Source: Tetrahymena elliotti 4EA
Taxonomy: Eukaryota > Ciliophora > Oligohymenophorea > Hymenostomatida > Tetrahymenidae
Reading direction: 5' to 3'
DNA length: 23,858 bases
Assembly: GCA_000231825.2 (NCBI GenBank)
Contig: JH720366.1
Location: 134,868-158,725, forward strand
The first letter of the stretch is position 1. Every line of letters starts with the position of its first letter. Of the stretch, positions 21,486 to 23,858 are shown piece after piece. A program made the position numbers and the translations under genes. Below the pieces are notes generated by a model, which ran no database searches, had not been told where the DNA came from, and saw only the letters and a program-made list of their open reading frames with translations.

Positions 21486-23678
21486 TATTTTCATAATAAA
21501 AGTGTAGTATTTATTGTATCAAATGTAATGATTAATTAGTTTGCTAAGATTGTTTTGATGGACATTATTTACAATTAGATACAAAAACCTGTTAAAAATG
21601 TGATGATTCCTGTGCAACTTGTTCTGGACCAAACTTAGATAACTGTAAATCTTGTAACTCTACTTTACTATACTCATAAGCAAGCAACAAGTGTCTTAAT
21701 TAATGTTTCACTAACGAATACAAAAATAATACTACTTGTTTCCCTTGCAATCAAAATTGTGAGACATGTGATGGACTAAACATAGATAACTGCAAATCTT
21801 GTACCTGAAGGAAATTTAGTGATTATGGGTCAGGTAATGGATTCATATCTTGGTGTTAAAAACATTACATAGATGATTCCAGTTTACTCATAAAATAAAT
21901 CAACAGAAGATTATTATTAATTTACAAATTAACTCATTTCATAAACTCTCTCAAATCATAATTATCAAACATAAAATTAATTAACAAATTTATGTATTAT
22001 TGGAGAGGATGTGAGTAAAAACACTAAATTCTCATTAACATCAAAATAAAATGAGTTTTTAAATCTTTTGACAACAAAAATTCAAGACTTATCTCTTTAG
22101 ATGCCTAATTTTTCACTTTTAAGTACTTTTGCAAATAAAGTAACTGCACTCTTATCTTCATTAGTTTAAGGTTTGTCTGAATAAAGCTATTCTAAAGAAG
22201 ATATTTTTAAATTACTTCAAAATATAACTTAAAATGCTTACTAAAATATAAAAAGCAATAATATCTATCATCTATAAGAAAATAATGATCTACTGATATA
22301 TTACAAAATATTGAATTCAATTGTAAAATTGAATTAAAATAATACATTATAAGATTATTATCAGTATGATGAAATATCTACATAGATAAGAAGTCTAATT
22401 AATAATATTAGCTTACCTAATTAAGGTAAATTTACTCTCACTGGTAATATCTCAATAATCATGCGTGATAAAATTACACAAAAAAATTTACATTAGTATG
22501 CTTAATTGAACTAAGGATAAGATTCTGATAACTATACTAATGTTTTTAGTGTTTTTCGGAATACTTATAATGAAAAAATTTTTGAAAAAGAGCTTGAATT
22601 TTAAGCAAACACTTAGAAAATTTAAAATAATAATCAAACTTAAAATTACTCCAAGAACGAATTAATTTAAATCGAAATTAAAAATCTCACCTCTCCAGTT
22701 GTTATGAATGAGTTAAAAATAAATTATTAATTTGAAAATCCTGAAGCTAGTTAACTTACAATATGACTTGTCTTTAAAAATAACAATCATCTTGGAGTAA
22801 AAATAAATGTAGTATTTTTAAATATAATGATAAAAAATATGAATACTCTTGTAAATCGTAAAATCCTACAACAATCATTGAAGATATAGATGATATGTTT
22901 TTAAAAAACAAGAATTTACAAACAGTATTTGGAAAGTAAGGATTTGAGAATATTTATATATGGATCACTTTTATTTTTATGTAGTATTTTGGGTCTTGGT
23001 TATTTTTACTGTCTTGTAAATTTTTCTATCTATTGCAGGAATTCTCCGAGATAAGATTACTCTTAAAAATAATTTTTAAATAATCATATAAAATCAGTAA
23101 AACAGCTAGTTACCAAATGAGCAATAAGAAGATTAACAGTAAAATAAACCAAATAATTTTATATTAACAAATATAATAGAAGCACAGGAAGATGACTTTT
23201 CAATCAAAAATAATAAATAAAACTTTCAAAAAGAAGATTTTAACAATCCATATCAAAATGTAAGAAGAAAAAGATAAAAACTCCTTAAATCTACTTTAAA
23301 TAAAGTTGGAAGTGAGAAATTCATTTAAGGAAGATAATGTGTTTTAGGGTGAATTAAGAACATAAAGATATGTTTAACTCCTCATTTATTAAAGCCTTTA
23401 TTTTTGGCATAGTCTTATTATTTAAAAAAGGCAAAATATGTAGATGTATTTCTGTTATCTTTTAATTAGTTCTTATTTTAGGCTATAATTACATTATTCT
23501 AGCCATATCTAGTGGTAAAACTCTAGAATAATCTAATAAATTCATATTATTATTTTTAGTATCAGTTTCTGAATAAATGCTTTTCACTGAGTTGATTATT
23601 TCCTTCATTATGATTTAATTGATTAAAAAGTACATAGAATACCATGATAGTAAAAACATTTATTCATAATCTATTTGA
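21486..23678 (+). pseudogene. Remnant of a large Cys-rich, multi-TM membrane protein (furin-like repeats plus REJ-like ectodomain)
   Basis: The frame from about 21503 encodes furin-like Cys repeats (CDDSCATCSGPNLDNCKSC, then CNQNCETCDGLNIDNCKSC) and stops at TGA 21806-21808. A second frame (about 21798-22766) gives a roughly 320-residue Asn/Gln/Ser-rich ectodomain with regularly spaced polar segments, resembling the extracellular part of large ciliate REJ/polycystin-like surface proteins. A third frame (about 22763-22950) carries CLQKQQSSWSKNKC and PTTIIEDIDDMF. A fourth (about 22950-23350) has a transmembrane helix (YVVFWVLVIFTVLQIFL) and a charged loop. A fifth (about 23355-23678, TGA 23676-23678) holds more membrane helices. 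Each piece continues the previous one in theme, but none joins by a valid intron, and there is no ATG or signal peptide. I infer a decaying fragment with an internal deletion after the Cys repeats. Cell-surface sensing or adhesion is the likely role of intact relatives. Confidence 0.65.
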
Positions 23679-23858
23679 TCTAAAATTAACTCTAGAAAAT
23701 ATTGATATTTGAGTTTTACTTTTTATAATTTATATTTTCTTTAGTATTCTCTTTATTTAAAAATTCTAATTTAACACTATTTTTATTATTAATATTCATT
23801 TATAAAAATCGTATATTAAAAATTACAAAAACTCAAAAAAATTAGGTTAAAAAAAAAA

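Noticed and set aside
23679..23858. Possible telomere or chromosome end at the right edge
   Set aside because: The terminal A run and the single AGGTTAAA are not ciliate C4A2/G4T2 repeats.
1..23858. CRISPR, bacterial operon, phage or complete mobile element
   Set aside because: Spliced genes, code 6 and eukaryotic domain families exclude a prokaryotic source. No spaced repeat array, transposase or integrase was found, and the repeats seen are simple tandem duplications.

Overview
This window looks like macronuclear DNA of an oligohymenophorean ciliate, most likely Tetrahymena or a close relative. It is extremely AT-rich. The long reading frames use TAA and TAG as sense codons, read here as glutamine (nuclear code 6), and end only at TGA. 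Genes are split by short AT-rich GT...AG introns, mostly 53-67 nt with a few of 100-330 nt. A standard-code ORF search therefore sees only fragments of the real genes. The family content (multi-exon ABC transporter, NRF-6-type acyltransferases, CNBD cation channel, large Cys-rich membrane proteins) fits that group. No telomere repeat, tRNA or rRNA was recognised.

Layout, left to right. Positions 1-4382 hold two tandem plus-strand genes for NRF-6-like membrane acyltransferases. The first is cut by the window edge; the second is broken by a 98-bp direct duplication that shifts its frame. A small unknown three-exon gene follows (4496-5045), then an eight-exon full-length ABCB-type transporter (5830-11372; about 1,648 residues) and a two-exon GRIP-domain golgin (12165-13811). 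The strand then switches. Three minus-strand genes follow: a low-complexity N/Q/S-rich protein of unknown role (14356-15244), a six-transmembrane cyclic-nucleotide-binding-domain channel with an aberrant pore (15547 to about 18995), and an unrecognised multi-exon gene (19316-21221). The right end (21486-23678) is a plus-strand remnant of a large cysteine-rich membrane protein with at least four frame breaks and no visible 5' end.

The genes are monocistronic eukaryotic units and no functional operon is implied. Several encode membrane proteins typical of expanded ciliate families. The most interesting points are the asymmetric ABC transporter, whose two degenerate features fall in the same composite ATP site; the channel lacking the GYG filter signature, a charge-rich S4 and the usual phosphate-binding arginine in its CNBD; and the tandem acyltransferase block, whose structure suggests either a frame-breaking duplication or a collapsed tandem array in the assembly.

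All exon models were made by eye from phase-consistent GT/AG pairs. The ABC transporter and golgin models close exactly in frame. The 5' ends of the minus-strand genes and the middle of the 19316-21221 gene are not fully resolved.
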